The position numbers and the translations under genes are program-made. Shown in pieces: positions 9,090-17,917 of a DNA stretch of 64,000 nucleotides. The number at the start of each line of letters is the position of its first letter. Position 1 is the stretch's first letter. Origin of the DNA: Aeromonas sp. RU39B (GTDB lineage Bacteria; Pseudomonadota; Gammaproteobacteria; Enterobacterales; Aeromonadaceae). Below the pieces are notes generated by a model. The model did no database searches. It was not told the DNA's origin and saw only the letters and a list, made by a program, of their open reading frames with translations. The stretch lies in assembly GCF_900156095.1 (NCBI RefSeq), contig NZ_FTMJ01000004.1:124001-188000 (forward strand), read 5' to 3'.

Positions 9090-10116
9090 TCAAGAGATGT
9101 GGGTAGATAGCAAGCCGGCTCCGCTGTTGGCGGTGCATGAACTCAGTGTTCGCTTTCAAAGCGATGAGGGGCTGCATACGGTGCTCGATGGCGTCTCGTT
9201 GACCATCGAGCCCGGTCAGACGGTGGGATTGGTCGGGGAGTCAGGCTGCGGCAAGAGCGTCACGGCGCTGGCCATCATGGGGCTGTTGCCACGGCCCATT
9301 GGTCAGGCGAGCGGTGGCTCGATTCATCTGCAAGGGGATGACCTGCTGGCGATGAGCCCGAGTGAGCGCTATCAGATGCGCGGTAATCGTATCGCCATGA
9401 TCTTTCAGGAGCCGATGACGGCGCTTAATCCGGTGCAGACAATCGGTGCCCAGTTGTGCGAAGTCTATGCGCTGCATCGGCAGGATTACACCCGCCAGCA
9501 GCAACGCGAGGCGGCCATCGAGATGCTGCGCCAAGTCGGTATCCCCGAGCCCACGCAGCGGATGCAGAGCTACCCGCATCAATTGTCGGGCGGGATGCGG
9601 CAGCGGGTGATGATTGCCATGGCGCTGGCCTGCGAGCCGGATCTGCTGATTTGCGATGAGCCGACCACGGCGCTGGATGTAACGATTCAGGCGCAGATCC
9701 TGGATTTGATGCGCCAGTTACAGCGCCAGCGAGGGATGGCGCTGCTGTTTATTACCCACGATCTTGGGGTAGTGGCAGAAATGTGCGATCAGGTGGTGGT
9801 GATGTATGCCGGTCGGGTGGTCGAGCAGTGCGATGTGTTCTCCCTGTTTGAATCGCCGCGCCACCCCTATAGCCGCGGGCTGCTGCGCGCCATGCCGCGC
9901 CTGGATGACGAGCCCAAAACACTACTGCCCACCATCCCCGGTCAGGTGCCGGCGCTGGGTGACATGCCGCCAGGTTGCCGGTTTGCCAACCGCTGCGCCT
10001 ATCAAAGTGAGTGCTGCCATCGCGCCAGCCCGGCGGATGAGCAGGTTGCCTCGGGTCATCGGGTCGCTTGCCATCACTGGCGTAATCTACTGGCAGAGGG
10101 CGCTGCGCATGAATGA
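9082..10116 (+). CDS. Peptide ABC transporter ATP-binding protein, DppD/OppD-like (N-terminal half of YejF)
   Basis: ATPase of the importer; 344 residues from the ATG at 9082, overlapping yejE by 8 bases. Walker [11 protein letters not shown]-loop [12 protein letters not shown], signature [15 protein letters not shown], Walker [13 protein letters not shown], then the C-terminal oligopeptide-transporter extension with the Cys-bearing motif [13 protein letters not shown] that can hold an Fe-S cluster in this family. E. coli YejF is a single fused double ATPase; here the two halves are separate genes. Confidence 0.88.
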   Translation: MSNQEMWVDSKPAPLLAVHELSVRFQSDEGLHTVLDGVSLTIEPGQTVGLVGESGCGKSVTALAIMGLLPRPIGQASGGSIHLQGDDLLAMSPSERYQMRGNRIAMIFQEPMTALNPVQTIGAQLCEVYALHRQDYTRQQQREAAIEMLRQVGIPEPTQRMQSYPHQLSGGMRQRVMIAMALACEPDLLICDEPTTALDVTIQAQILDLMRQLQRQRGMALLFITHDLGVVAEMCDQVVVMYAGRVVEQCDVFSLFESPRHPYSRGLLRAMPRLDDEPKTLLPTIPGQVPALGDMPPGCRFANRCAYQSECCHRASPADEQVASGHRVACHHWRNLLAEGAAHE

Positions 10117-11095
10117 TGTGATTCTGCGTCTGGATGAGTTGCAGCAGCACTTCGTGATGGGGGGCGGTTTGCTGCGACTCCGCCATCGGGTACAAGCGGT
10201 CAATGGGGTCAGCTTGAGTGTGCGCCGTGGCGAAACGTTGGGGCTGGTGGGCGAGTCGGGTTGCGGCAAATCGACCTTGGGGCGAACTTTGCTGCGTTTA
10301 CAGGAGCCGAGCGGCGGGCGTATCGAATTTGATGGGCGTGATATCACCCATCTGCCCGCTGGCGAGCTGCGCGCTCTGCGCCAGCAGATGCAGATGGTGT
10401 TTCAAGACCCGCTGGAATCGCTCAATGCTCGCCACACGGTCGGACAGATCCTCGAAGAGCCGTTCATTATCCATGGCCGGGGCAGTGCGCAAGAGCGGCG
10501 CGCCTGGGTTCAGGCTCTGCTGGAGCGGGTCGGGCTGCCGGCCAGCGCACTCAGTCGCTATCCCCATGAGTTTTCCGGCGGGCAGCGCCAGCGGATCGGA
10601 ATTGCTCGTGCCATCGCCCTCAACCCCAGCTTGCTGGTGTGCGATGAGGCGGTCTCGGCGCTGGATGTTTCGGTGCAGTCGCAAATCCTCAATCTGCTCT
10701 TGGCGCTACAGCGGGAGATGCAGCTTAGCATGCTGTTCATCGCCCACGATCTGTCGGTGGTCAAGCATGTCTCGGATCGCATCGCGGTGATGTATCTGGG
10801 GCGCATTGTCGAGCTGGCGGATGCCCAAACGCTCTATCGGGATGCGCGCCACCCCTATACCCGGGCACTGATCTCGGCCATTCCGATCGCTGATCCACGC
10901 CGGCGCAGCGAGCGGATTGTGCTCGGCGGGGATGTGCCATCACCCATTAATCCTCCCGCCGGCTGCCACTTTCACCCGCGTTGCCCCTATGCCAGCGAAC
11001 GCTGTCGCCATGAAGCGCCGCGACTGACCGATGGTGCTGCGCCGGATATGCCGGAGCACAGTGTGGCTTGCCACCACCCGCAGATAAGGGTCTGA
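10109..11095 (+). CDS. Peptide ABC transporter ATP-binding protein, DppF/OppF-like (C-terminal half of YejF)
   Basis: Partner ATPase, 328 residues from the ATG at 10109, overlapping the previous gene by 8 bases. Walker [24 protein letters not shown]-loop, signature [15 protein letters not shown], Walker [13 protein letters not shown], and the family C-terminus [17 protein letters not shown]. With the preceding ATPase and the two permeases it makes a complete importer lacking only a binding protein. Confidence 0.88.
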   Translation: MNDVILRLDELQQHFVMGGGLLRLRHRVQAVNGVSLSVRRGETLGLVGESGCGKSTLGRTLLRLQEPSGGRIEFDGRDITHLPAGELRALRQQMQMVFQDPLESLNARHTVGQILEEPFIIHGRGSAQERRAWVQALLERVGLPASALSRYPHEFSGGQRQRIGIARAIALNPSLLVCDEAVSALDVSVQSQILNLLLALQREMQLSMLFIAHDLSVVKHVSDRIAVMYLGRIVELADAQTLYRDARHPYTRALISAIPIADPRRRSERIVLGGDVPSPINPPAGCHFHPRCPYASERCRHEAPRLTDGAAPDMPEHSVACHHPQIRV

Positions 11096-11101
11096 ACACC
11101 A

Positions 11102-11139
11102 TAAAAACTGACCGCGCTGCGTAAACCGGAGCGCGGTCA
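11102..11139 (-). terminator. Rho-independent terminator of the 38-codon gene
   Basis: TGACCGCGCT (11109-11118) pairs perfectly with AGCGCGGTCA (11130-11139). On the minus strand the stem is followed by GTTTTTAT, an intrinsic terminator; on the plus strand there is no T run, so it serves the minus strand. Confidence 0.75.
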
Positions 11140-11174
11140 GGGAAGGTAAAAGGGTTGGCAACACGCCGGCGGAC

Positions 11175-11291
11175 TTAAGCGCCGTAGCGAAAGTAGTAGG
11201 CGCGGGTGGCAGGAGCGTAGTTCGTGGTGTCGCCCTGTTCCTTGCAGCGGCTTCCCTTGAGGTGAAACAGCACGGCCAGATGTTCGAACAT
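11175..11291 (-). CDS. Putative 38-residue small protein under CRP control
   Basis: ATG at 11291 follows GGGAGAA at suitable spacing, and the frame ends with TAA at 11175. The product starts MFEHLAVLFHLKGSRCKEQ and ends ATRAYYFRYGA; it is basic and aromatic-rich with no clear membrane helix. I do not recognise the family. Its own promoter, two perfect CRP palindromes upstream and an intrinsic terminator 36 bases downstream mark out a discrete transcript of about 220 bases. It could be a small protein, a small regulatory RNA, or both. Confidence 0.55.
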   Translation of the reverse strand: MFEHLAVLFHLKGSRCKEQGDTTNYAPATRAYYFRYGA

Positions 11292-11316
11292 AGTGGTTCT
11301 CCCGTTAATCACAATA

Positions 11317-11332
11317 TGTGACGAATGTCACA
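11317..11332. promoter_or_regulatory. CRP site (proximal)
   Basis: TGTGACGAATGTCACA matches TGTGA-N6-TCACA in all ten arm positions. It sits at or just after the predicted start point of the minus-strand small gene, where CRP would be expected to block transcription. Confidence 0.75.
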
Positions 11333-11337
11333 ATGCG

Positions 11338-11366
11338 ATCCTAGGAAATCCCCTCATCGCTGACAA
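11338..11366 (-). promoter_or_regulatory. Promoter of the 38-codon gene
   Basis: On the minus strand TTGTCA (11366-11361), a 17-base spacer and TAGGAT (11343-11338). It lies exactly between two CRP palindromes. Confidence 0.55.
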
Positions 11367-11370
11367 CTGA

Positions 11371-11386
11371 TGTGATGTGAATCACA
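11371..11386. promoter_or_regulatory. CRP site (distal)
   Basis: TGTGATGTGAATCACA, a perfect TGTGA-N6-TCACA palindrome, centred 54 bp from the proximal site and abutting the -35 element of the minus-strand promoter, a position suited to activation. Confidence 0.8.
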
Positions 11387-11461
11387 AAAAATGTCATAGG
11401 AAAGGCTTTTCAGTGCGAGCCTCTTTTATGGAGACGTTTTCAACGAGTGGCTCAGCAGGGG

Positions 11462-11812
11462 TTACTGCTGCTGACAAGCGCCAAAGGCAGTTTGCCACTC
11501 GCCACTGTCATCGGGTTGCTCGACAAATCCGCCCTGTCCCTTGCTCCACCAACTCCAGTCATGACCATCGCTATAGCGTGCTCCGGATCCCGAGACGACC
11601 TGAGGCAGCGTCACCTGCTGATTTTCCGGCAGGGTCAGTTTGATAAAGTTGAGGCTGTCGTCAGTGAGTGAGAAGTAGCGAACCGTAATGGTCTCGCCAC
11701 CTTCGCACTGATACTGCACCGGATCGCCCCCCTTTACCGAGAGTGAATCGGCCGGGTGGCAGGCGGTGAGCAGCAGGGAGAGCAGAGGAAATAGCAAGGC
11801 GACAGCTTTCAT
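11462..11812 (-). CDS. mliC: MliC-family lysozyme inhibitor lipoprotein
   Basis: Outer-membrane or periplasmic inhibitor of c-type lysozyme. The 116-residue precursor has a lipobox LLTAC (Cys18). The mature domain shows the MliC/PliC signature: YQCEGGETITVRYFS, a conserved PQVVSGSGARYSDGH loop that inserts into the lysozyme active site, then WWSKGQGGFV. Two Cys residues (in YQC and near the C-terminus, FGACQQQ) would form the family disulfide. It precedes the small CRP-controlled gene on the same strand but is probably transcribed separately. Confidence 0.85.
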   Translation of the reverse strand: MKAVALLFPLLSLLLTACHPADSLSVKGGDPVQYQCEGGETITVRYFSLTDDSLNFIKLTLPENQQVTLPQVVSGSGARYSDGHDWSWWSKGQGGFVEQPDDSGEWQTAFGACQQQ

Positions 11813-11909
11813 GAGTCTATCCGGCGAGCAGAATGAGCTTTCATCCTAACTCGCTGAATTGAATCGAACAATTTCCTAAGTGGGTATGCTGTTTTTGTAT
11901 TTTTATCTG

Positions 11910-12938
11910 TTATTGGCCAAATCGGGTCGCCGGATGGCTGTTAAGCAGGCGATGTACCAGATAACAGAGCGCCAGAGTGACCACAATCGCCGTGCAAATA
12001 CTGCTGACCCGATACAGGGCGCTGTAGACCATGTCGCTGCCGGGCGTCAGGTATTGACCAAACAGGATGCCGAGCGTGGTGAGCGCACCAAATCCGGCGC
12101 CTGAGCCGCTGGCTTCCTTGACGTGGGCATAAGAAAACAACATGGCGCCAGTCCACAACATCAGGGTGACCAGCAGCAGTTGATCTGACCAGTCATAGAG
12201 CAGCACTTGCACCGCCAAGCCAAAGCTGACCCCGAGCAAGGTGCCCATGGCCCGCTTGCGGGCATAACCCAGAGCGCCGTTCCAGTGCATGGGAAACAGC
12301 ACCAGCAGGGTGGTGGATTGGGCCGACAGGGAATCTTTCAGATCAAGGATCTGGAACACCAGAAACGACAGGGTCGCGATGGTCGCTCCCAGCAGTGCCT
12401 CGTGGCGCATCCGGTGCGGCGCCTTGGCGGCCGGCGCCGGTTTGGGTCTGGCTTCCACGTCCGGCATCAGCGCCGTCATCACCCAGGCGATGGCGACCGA
12501 GAAGGCGGTGGCGACCAGATTGGTGGTGATGAGATCGTTCAAGTCCACCGTCGGGTAGCTACCAAAGTGGAGCATGATGCTGAGGTTGATGACGCCGTTA
12601 GCGCCAAACAGAAACAGGCTCCCCTTCGACATACAGGCAAAGCGGTAGAGAAACAGCAGAAAGGCGATCGGCGTTATCAGGCCGGGGTGTGAGCCAAACA
12701 GACCGCCAAGCAGACCGACTTCCACACTGCTGGTCACGGCTGATGCCAACAGTTGCCGTGCCGCATGGCCGCTCATCACCGGCACCATCCCGAGCAGCAG
12801 CATGGGGGTGACGGTAAAGAAGACGCCGTAGTTCCAGTTCATCACCTTGCACAGCAAAAAGCCCAAGGTGGCGCCGGTTGCAATCCGCAAGCACTGGCGC
12901 AGGTCGTTAGGCCCAAGAGGCCGATGCCATAGCTGCAT
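11910..12938 (-). CDS. DUF2955 (FUSC-like) membrane protein of an efflux pair
   Basis: Inner-membrane protein of the DUF2955/aromatic-acid-exporter type, 342 residues from the ATG at 12938, which has GAGGAG ahead of it; a longer frame lies upstream but is only the end of the HlyD gene. Two repeats of about five or six membrane segments flank a hydrophilic linker (around residues 175-195, PKPAPAAKAPHRM). It starts 10 bases after the HlyD-type gene, forming a two-component pump comparable to AaeAB. Substrate unknown; aromatic acids or related weak acids are plausible from family membership. Confidence 0.75.
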   Translation of the reverse strand: MQLWHRPLGPNDLRQCLRIATGATLGFLLCKVMNWNYGVFFTVTPMLLLGMVPVMSGHAARQLLASAVTSSVEVGLLGGLFGSHPGLITPIAFLLFLYRFACMSKGSLFLFGANGVINLSIMLHFGSYPTVDLNDLITTNLVATAFSVAIAWVMTALMPDVEARPKPAPAAKAPHRMRHEALLGATIATLSFLVFQILDLKDSLSAQSTTLLVLFPMHWNGALGYARKRAMGTLLGVSFGLAVQVLLYDWSDQLLLVTLMLWTGAMLFSYAHVKEASGSGAGFGALTTLGILFGQYLTPGSDMVYSALYRVSSICTAIVVTLALCYLVHRLLNSHPATRFGQ

Positions 12939-12948
12939 ATCTCGCTCC

Positions 12949-14007
12949 TCAGTAGATGTAGTGCAGCAGGCTGAGCAGGTGAATTTGCAGGCGCGCCAGA
13001 GTGGCCAGCATGGGGTTCTCCGGCAGCAGTTGCACGGTGGCACGGGCGCCGGCCGGCAGCAGATGCTGTGAATCGCTGGTCAAACTCAGGTGCAGACGCA
13101 GGCGCTGGGCATCGCGCACCCAGCGATCCGACTCGCTCGGGGTGGCCAGCTCGCCATCGGCATCAAACTGACCGGCGCTGACACCGGCATCCAGGCTGGT
13201 GACCTGAGCGGCATAGATGGTGCCGGGCTGGCCGTCGAAGGCGATCAGCGCCTGATAGCCCGGGTTGACCTGACGCAGCGCTTTTTCGCGGAAGTCGGCG
13301 ATGATATCGACCTGATTGGCTACCAGAGCCAGCAGCGGGCTACCGGCGCTGGCATAGGCGCCTTTCACCAGTTGCAGGTTGGTGACGATACCGTCCTGGC
13401 TGGCACGCACCTGGCTATAAGTGAGATTGAGCTTGGCCTGATCCAGGGTGTTGCGGGCAACGCGCAGGCGCAGGTTGATATCGCCTTGTTCGCCGCGGCT
13501 CACTCTGAGCTGCTCCAGCGCCGCTTCACTGGCCTTGAGGGTGGCGTGAGCGGTATGCAGGGTGCTGTCGGCCTCATCTTTACTCTGCTGCGAGATGACA
13601 TGGCGGGCATACAGTTCACTGATGCGGTGGGCATCACGCTCGGCCAGATCCAGCTTGACCTTGGCGGCAGAAACATCGGCTTGCGCCGAGACTATCTGGG
13701 CGTCGAGTTCGGCGTTCTCCTGCAGTGCCTCTTCGAGTTTGAGTTGTGCCTGTTCGACCGCCAGGCGAAACGGCTGCGGGTCGAGGGCGAACAGCAGATC
13801 GCCGCGCTGGACGGTCTGGTTATTGTGCACGTACAGGGTTTGTAGCCGGCCGCTGACTTGCGGAGCGACCTTTACGACGCCACGGGTGGCCATCGCCTGC
13901 GGGGTGAGGGGAATCTTCAAATCCGCCAGCAGGAAATAGATAAACAGGGCGGCAAAGGCCAGCACTGAGCCCTTGATCCAGCGGGCAAACTGTTGGTCCG
14001 GTGTCAT
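12949..14007 (-). CDS. HlyD-family periplasmic adaptor (membrane fusion protein)
   Basis: Periplasmic adaptor, 352 residues, linking the DUF2955 protein to an outer-membrane channel not present here. One N-terminal membrane anchor (residues 12-28), then the biotinyl-lipoyl half (VVKVAPQVSGRLQTLYV), a long alpha-helical hairpin (roughly 75-190), the second lipoyl half (SQVRASQDGIVTNL) and a beta-barrel region. EmrA/AaeA-like architecture. The MarR-type regulator gene ends 7 bases upstream, so the three genes form one operon. Confidence 0.85.
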   Translation of the reverse strand: MTPDQQFARWIKGSVLAFAALFIYFLLADLKIPLTPQAMATRGVVKVAPQVSGRLQTLYVHNNQTVQRGDLLFALDPQPFRLAVEQAQLKLEEALQENAELDAQIVSAQADVSAAKVKLDLAERDAHRISELYARHVISQQSKDEADSTLHTAHATLKASEAALEQLRVSRGEQGDINLRLRVARNTLDQAKLNLTYSQVRASQDGIVTNLQLVKGAYASAGSPLLALVANQVDIIADFREKALRQVNPGYQALIAFDGQPGTIYAAQVTSLDAGVSAGQFDADGELATPSESDRWVRDAQRLRLHLSLTSDSQHLLPAGARATVQLLPENPMLATLARLQIHLLSLLHYIY

Positions 14008-14013
14008 CTTTCT

Positions 14014-14496
14014 TTACTCCAGTTCGGTCAATTCAGCCGGCCCTTTGGCCAGCTTGGCGAGCGCGTTGTCATGAATGCGGGAGAGGGTGTGCTCAAATTG
14101 CGCCAGTTCGCGCTCATCAATGCCGGCCAGCACTTCGCGGCGGGCTTGCACGATGCGCTGCTCGATAGGGCCAAGCAGTGCTTTACCGGCATTGGTCAGG
14201 CTGACGATGCGAACCCGCTTGTCATTGGTGCAGCAGTGGCGGGTCACCAGACCCTGCTCTTCAAGCTGCCCCAGAGTGCGCATCAAGGAGGCCACTTCGA
14301 TTTCGAGGGCGTCGGCCAGAGATTTCTGACTGATGTGGTCGCCCATGCGTGACAACTTCCACAATGCGGTCCAGCGCGGGTAGGTCAGTCCCAGCGGGGA
14401 GAGTTCCTGATCGGCGACCCGGCTCCACAGCCGGAACAGTCGGCCGAGACGTTCGGCCAAAGAGAGTTCGCGCAGGCGTTCGAGACGGGATTCCAT
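14014..14496 (-). CDS. MarR/SlyA-family regulator of the efflux operon
   Basis: Winged-helix regulator, 160 residues from the ATG at 14496, which follows GGAG; an in-frame TTG at 14508 overlaps that ribosome site and is less likely. The fold shows LGLTYPRWTALWKL, the recognition region ISQKSLADALEIEVASLMRTLGQLE and the wing TNDKRVRIVSLTNAG. It is first in the operon with the HlyD and DUF2955 genes, and two palindromes just upstream suggest autorepression relieved by a pump substrate. Confidence 0.87.
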   Translation of the reverse strand: MESRLERLRELSLAERLGRLFRLWSRVADQELSPLGLTYPRWTALWKLSRMGDHISQKSLADALEIEVASLMRTLGQLEEQGLVTRHCCTNDKRVRIVSLTNAGKALLGPIEQRIVQARREVLAGIDERELAQFEHTLSRIHDNALAKLAKGPAELTELE

Positions 14497-14513
14497 GGCA
14501 GGCTCCAAATTAC

Positions 14514-14551
14514 TTAGCGTGCTAACAATTATATTTGCTTAGCTTGCTAAG
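14514..14551. promoter_or_regulatory. Two MarR-type operator palindromes
   Basis: TTAGCGTGCTAA (14514-14525) and CTTAGCTTGCTAAG (14538-14551) share the half-site TTAGC/GCTAA and are centred 25 bp apart. They lie directly before the MarR gene and probably cover its promoter. Confidence 0.75.
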
Positions 14552-14562
14552 TAAATCATTTT

Positions 14563-14578
14563 TGTGAGCTACATCACT
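14563..14578. promoter_or_regulatory. CRP-like site between marR and the sensor kinase
   Basis: TGTGAGCTACATCACT matches the CRP consensus at 9 of 10 arm positions. It lies 134 bases ahead of the two-component operon and 67 bases from marR; either could be the target. Confidence 0.5.
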
Positions 14579-14711
14579 GAATATTTCTTTCTGGGTATCT
14601 TGCTGCTCATGCAGTGAGCAGAGTTTGACCATGATCCCGCTTGTTTGATTGACCTGTCGCTGATGAAACCTCCATCATGAAGCCCGCTTCTCTTCTGCCT
14701 TGGGTTTTGTC

Positions 14712-16277
14712 ATGAAGTTGCGTCAGCAAGTGGTCTTCCTCTCCCTGTCGGTGTCGCTGTTGCTCATTCTGATCCTGGGAGGATTGCTGGCCCTGTTTAT
14801 CCGCCATCTGGTCGAGATCAATCTGGAAGAGAAGGGCAGCGAGCTGGCGCGGATCCTCAGCCATGATCAGCGGGTGGTGAGCGCTCTTGAGCAAGGCGTG
14901 GCCGGTGACTTGCGCGACTATGTGCAGAGCATCGCCATGCGCACTGACGTGACCTACATAGTGGTAACCGACGAGCATGCGGTGCGCTTTAGCCATCCGC
15001 GCCAGGAGCTGCTCGGTAAGCATTTTCAGGGCCGGGATATCTGGCCGGCGCTGCAACAGCGGGAAAGCTACTGCTCGCGGGATTTGGGCACACTTGGCCC
15101 GGCAATTCGCTGCTTTTCACCGATTATCGGCGCCGATGGACAGGCTATCGGCGTGGTGGTGGTGGGCTACCTGATGCAGAAAGTCGATGGCCTCTATCTG
15201 GATCGTTTGCTGCTGCTGGTCGCGGCGACCCTGGCTGTGATTGGCTGTGGTCTGTTGCTGGCAGTCTGGATTCAGCGGCGGCTCAAGCGCACCTTGCTCG
15301 ACCTTGAGCCTGAAGTGATTGTGCGACGCTTTGCCCAGCAGGATCTGGTGCTTGAAAGCATTCAAGAGGGGATCATCGCCTTTGATCCGCAGCGGCGCAT
15401 CAGCATGATCAACAGCGCCGCCTTTTATACCCTGCGTCTGCACGGGGCGGGTCGCCAGGCACAGATTGGGCAACCGCTCAGTGCCTTGCCGGCAACGCTG
15501 GTCGAAAGCCTGGCTGGTGGTGAAGGGGAAGTCAGTTTTCAAGTTCATGGGGATGCCTTTGTCGGTCGCTTTCAACCGATAGCACGTGGCGCCGGGCATC
15601 TGCTTATCTTCAGCCGTCCGGAAGAGGCGGGCAGTTTGGCCTCTCAGGTGACCCATCTGCGCCAGTATTCCGAGATGCTGCGCATGCAGACCCACGAGTT
15701 TGCCAATAAGCTGAGCAGCCTGTCGGGCTTGCTGCAATTGGGCCATGTGGAGCAGGCGGTTGACTTGATCCAGCGCGAGAACGAAGAGTGCCAGTCGCTG
15801 CTGCAAGATTTGCTGCGCAGCGTGCAGGACAAGCCGGTGGCAGGTTTGATCCTTGGCAAATTCAGCCGGGCGCGCGAGTTGGGCGTCAAGCTCGAGCTCG
15901 ACGACAACTCGTCGCTCGATGAGTATCCGGGCACGGTGTCGGCCGATCTCATCACGCTGATGGGTAACCTGCTGGATAATGGCATCCGTGCGGCATGGAA
16001 TAACCGTGAGCGGTGCGAGCCGCAAGTGCTGCTCTCGATAAGCGATCTGGGTCGCCGTCTGGTGATCGAGGTTGAAGACAGCGGAGAAGGGGTCGACGAG
16101 GCGCTCGCCGATCACCTGTTTGAATACGGGGTGAGCCGGCAGACCGGTGATCACGGTGTCGGGCTGTTTCTGGTCAAGGAGACCGCCGATCGTCGTGGCG
16201 GCGTCATTGAGTGGCGTCGGACCGCAGCCAAAACCACCCTGTTTGGTATCTATCTCGACAAAGAACAACTGGTGTAG
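14712..16277 (+). CDS. CitA/DcuS-family sensor histidine kinase
   Basis: Membrane sensor for di- or tricarboxylates by family. The 521-residue protein (ATG at 14712; the TTG at 14700 is less likely) has an N-terminal membrane helix (about residues 10-32), a periplasmic Cache/PASC domain with FSHPRQELLGKHFQG and GTLGPAIRCFSPI, a second helix (about 168-190), a cytoplasmic PAS domain, the phospho-acceptor MQTHEFANKL (His328) and an ATPase domain ending GVGLFLVKETADRRGG. The response-regulator gene starts 2 bases after its stop. No carboxylate transporter is adjacent, so the ligand cannot be assigned. Confidence 0.88.
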   Translation: MKLRQQVVFLSLSVSLLLILILGGLLALFIRHLVEINLEEKGSELARILSHDQRVVSALEQGVAGDLRDYVQSIAMRTDVTYIVVTDEHAVRFSHPRQELLGKHFQGRDIWPALQQRESYCSRDLGTLGPAIRCFSPIIGADGQAIGVVVVGYLMQKVDGLYLDRLLLLVAATLAVIGCGLLLAVWIQRRLKRTLLDLEPEVIVRRFAQQDLVLESIQEGIIAFDPQRRISMINSAAFYTLRLHGAGRQAQIGQPLSALPATLVESLAGGEGEVSFQVHGDAFVGRFQPIARGAGHLLIFSRPEEAGSLASQVTHLRQYSEMLRMQTHEFANKLSSLSGLLQLGHVEQAVDLIQRENEECQSLLQDLLRSVQDKPVAGLILGKFSRARELGVKLELDDNSSLDEYPGTVSADLITLMGNLLDNGIRAAWNNRERCEPQVLLSISDLGRRLVIEVEDSGEGVDEALADHLFEYGVSRQTGDHGVGLFLVKETADRRGGVIEWRRTAAKTTLFGIYLDKEQLV

Positions 16278-16279
16278 CC

Positions 16280-16966
16280 ATGTCCTCCATCACGACCCTG
16301 ATCATTGAAGACGATCCGCGGATCGGCAGTATTCTCGGTGAGCTGATCGCCACCACGCCTGATTTTGAACTGCTTGGTCGGGCCGATACGCTGGCCGGCG
16401 CAGAGAGCCTGCTGGCCGACGAGGAGCCCCAGTTACTGCTGGTCGATGTGTCGCTACCCGATGGCTCCGGGCTCGAATGGGTGGCTTCGCTGCGCGCTCG
16501 CTCCATCGAGAGTCAGGTCATCATGGTGACCGCTGCCAGCGATGTTGAAAGCATTCAGCGAGCCCTCAACCTCGGGGTGCAGGACTACATCATCAAGCCG
16601 CTGCGTCTGTCGCGTATCCAGCAGAGCCTGGCGGAAGTGGCGGCCTTGCACCGGCGGTTGGCCGAGACGCGCCACCTCGATCAGGGCGATCTGGATCGCC
16701 TGCTTGGTAAGGGGCGCTCCCGTGATGGCCGCGATACCCCCAAGGGGATCGATCTGATTACCCTGCGTCAGGTGCACGACCTGCTGGCGGGTGAGCGGGA
16801 GGTGACCTTCTCCACCGACACGGTCGCTCTACGCCTTGAATTGAGTCGTACCACCGCTCGCCGCTACCTTGAATACCTCGAGTCGGAAGACAAGCTCGAG
16901 GTCGAGCTCAACTATGGCCAGCGTGGCCGACCGGAGCGGCGTTACCGCTGGCGCCGCGAGCTGTAA
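16280..16966 (+). CDS. CitB/DcuR-family response regulator
   Basis: Cognate regulator, 228 residues. Receiver domain with acidic pocket IIEDDPR, phospho-acceptor Asp56 in LLVDVSLPDGSG and the conserved Lys in YIIKPL; C-terminal helix-turn-helix in the region FSTDTVALRLELSRTTARRYLEYLE, as in DpiA/DcuR. It converges on the DMT exporter gene with 3 bases between the stops. Targets may lie outside the window; the DASS transporter at 24433 is a candidate but is distant. Confidence 0.88.
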   Translation: MSSITTLIIEDDPRIGSILGELIATTPDFELLGRADTLAGAESLLADEEPQLLLVDVSLPDGSGLEWVASLRARSIESQVIMVTAASDVESIQRALNLGVQDYIIKPLRLSRIQQSLAEVAALHRRLAETRHLDQGDLDRLLGKGRSRDGRDTPKGIDLITLRQVHDLLAGEREVTFSTDTVALRLELSRTTARRYLEYLESEDKLEVELNYGQRGRPERRYRWRREL

Positions 16967-16969
16967 GGA

Positions 16970-17851
16970 TCAGGCTGCTTCCGGCTGTGGCCGGGAGCGT
17001 GTGCGTAACTGGCTCATGACCACGCCGCCGAGGATCAATCCACCTCCCAACAAATGGTAATCATGAAGCGGTTCGCCCAGGGTCAGCTGGGCCAGCATGG
17101 CGGTCAGCAGTGGTACCAGATTCATGAAAATCGCTGTGCGTTCCGGCCCCAGTGTTGCCAGTCCTCGTAGCCAGCAATAAGCGGCCAGCAGCGACGAGGC
17201 CAGTCCGGCAAACAGCACCATGGCCAGCGCAGGCCCCGACACGGCCAGCGAGTCAGCGCTCGCGGCCACCGGCGTGAGCAAGGCCACGGCGAGCAGAACT
17301 TGCAGATAGAGGTTGATCCAGGGGCCAAAAGGAAGTTGCCAGCGTCGCATCAGCAGCCCATAGAGGGCATAGCTGGCCGAGCCGGCCAGCATCATTAGAT
17401 CGCCCGGGTTGACCCCTTGCAACAAACTGGCGGGCTGACCTTTGCCGAGCAGCCAGAGCACGCCACTGAGCGACACCACTACGCCGGCCAGCGCCACGGG
17501 ACGCGGCGGCGTGGCAAACAGCAGGGCGCCCAGCAGCACGGTCAGCAGCGGGATCAGCGAACCGATCACCCCCATGTTGGTCGCCGACGTCTGGTGGGCA
17601 GCGTAGTAAGCAAGGCACTGGTAGAGCACCATGCCGAGACTGGCCAGCACCAGCAGACGACCCAGCCAGGGGCGCAGCTGTTGGCGTTGTCGCCACACTC
17701 CGGCCAGGCAAAACGGTGTAAGCGCCAGCGCCGCCACGACCCAGCGATAAAACGAGATGGCCGCCGGATCGATGGTGCCGGCGGCGGCTTTGGAGACGAC
17801 GGTATTGGCAGACCAGATCACGACCGCCAGCAAGGGAAAGAGAAAGGACAT
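16970..17851 (-). CDS. EamA/DMT-superfamily exporter
   Basis: Inner-membrane drug/metabolite transporter, 293 residues with about ten membrane segments arranged as two EamA repeats (first ending near 140, second from about 150 to 285). The start MSFLFPLLAVVIWSANTVVSK and the repeat motif with a conserved Trp are typical. It diverges from an AraC-type regulator gene 66 bases away, which probably controls it. Substrate unknown; family members export amino acids, sugars and toxic metabolites. Confidence 0.82.
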   Translation of the reverse strand: MSFLFPLLAVVIWSANTVVSKAAAGTIDPAAISFYRWVVAALALTPFCLAGVWRQRQQLRPWLGRLLVLASLGMVLYQCLAYYAAHQTSATNMGVIGSLIPLLTVLLGALLFATPPRPVALAGVVVSLSGVLWLLGKGQPASLLQGVNPGDLMMLAGSASYALYGLLMRRWQLPFGPWINLYLQVLLAVALLTPVAASADSLAVSGPALAMVLFAGLASSLLAAYCWLRGLATLGPERTAIFMNLVPLLTAMLAQLTLGEPLHDYHLLGGGLILGGVVMSQLRTRSRPQPEAA

Positions 17852-17917
17852 GGTGTTCTCACTGTGTTACACAGATCCCAGTCTAGCTGTGTCATAATAA
17901 ATGGAAATAGTTTAAAT

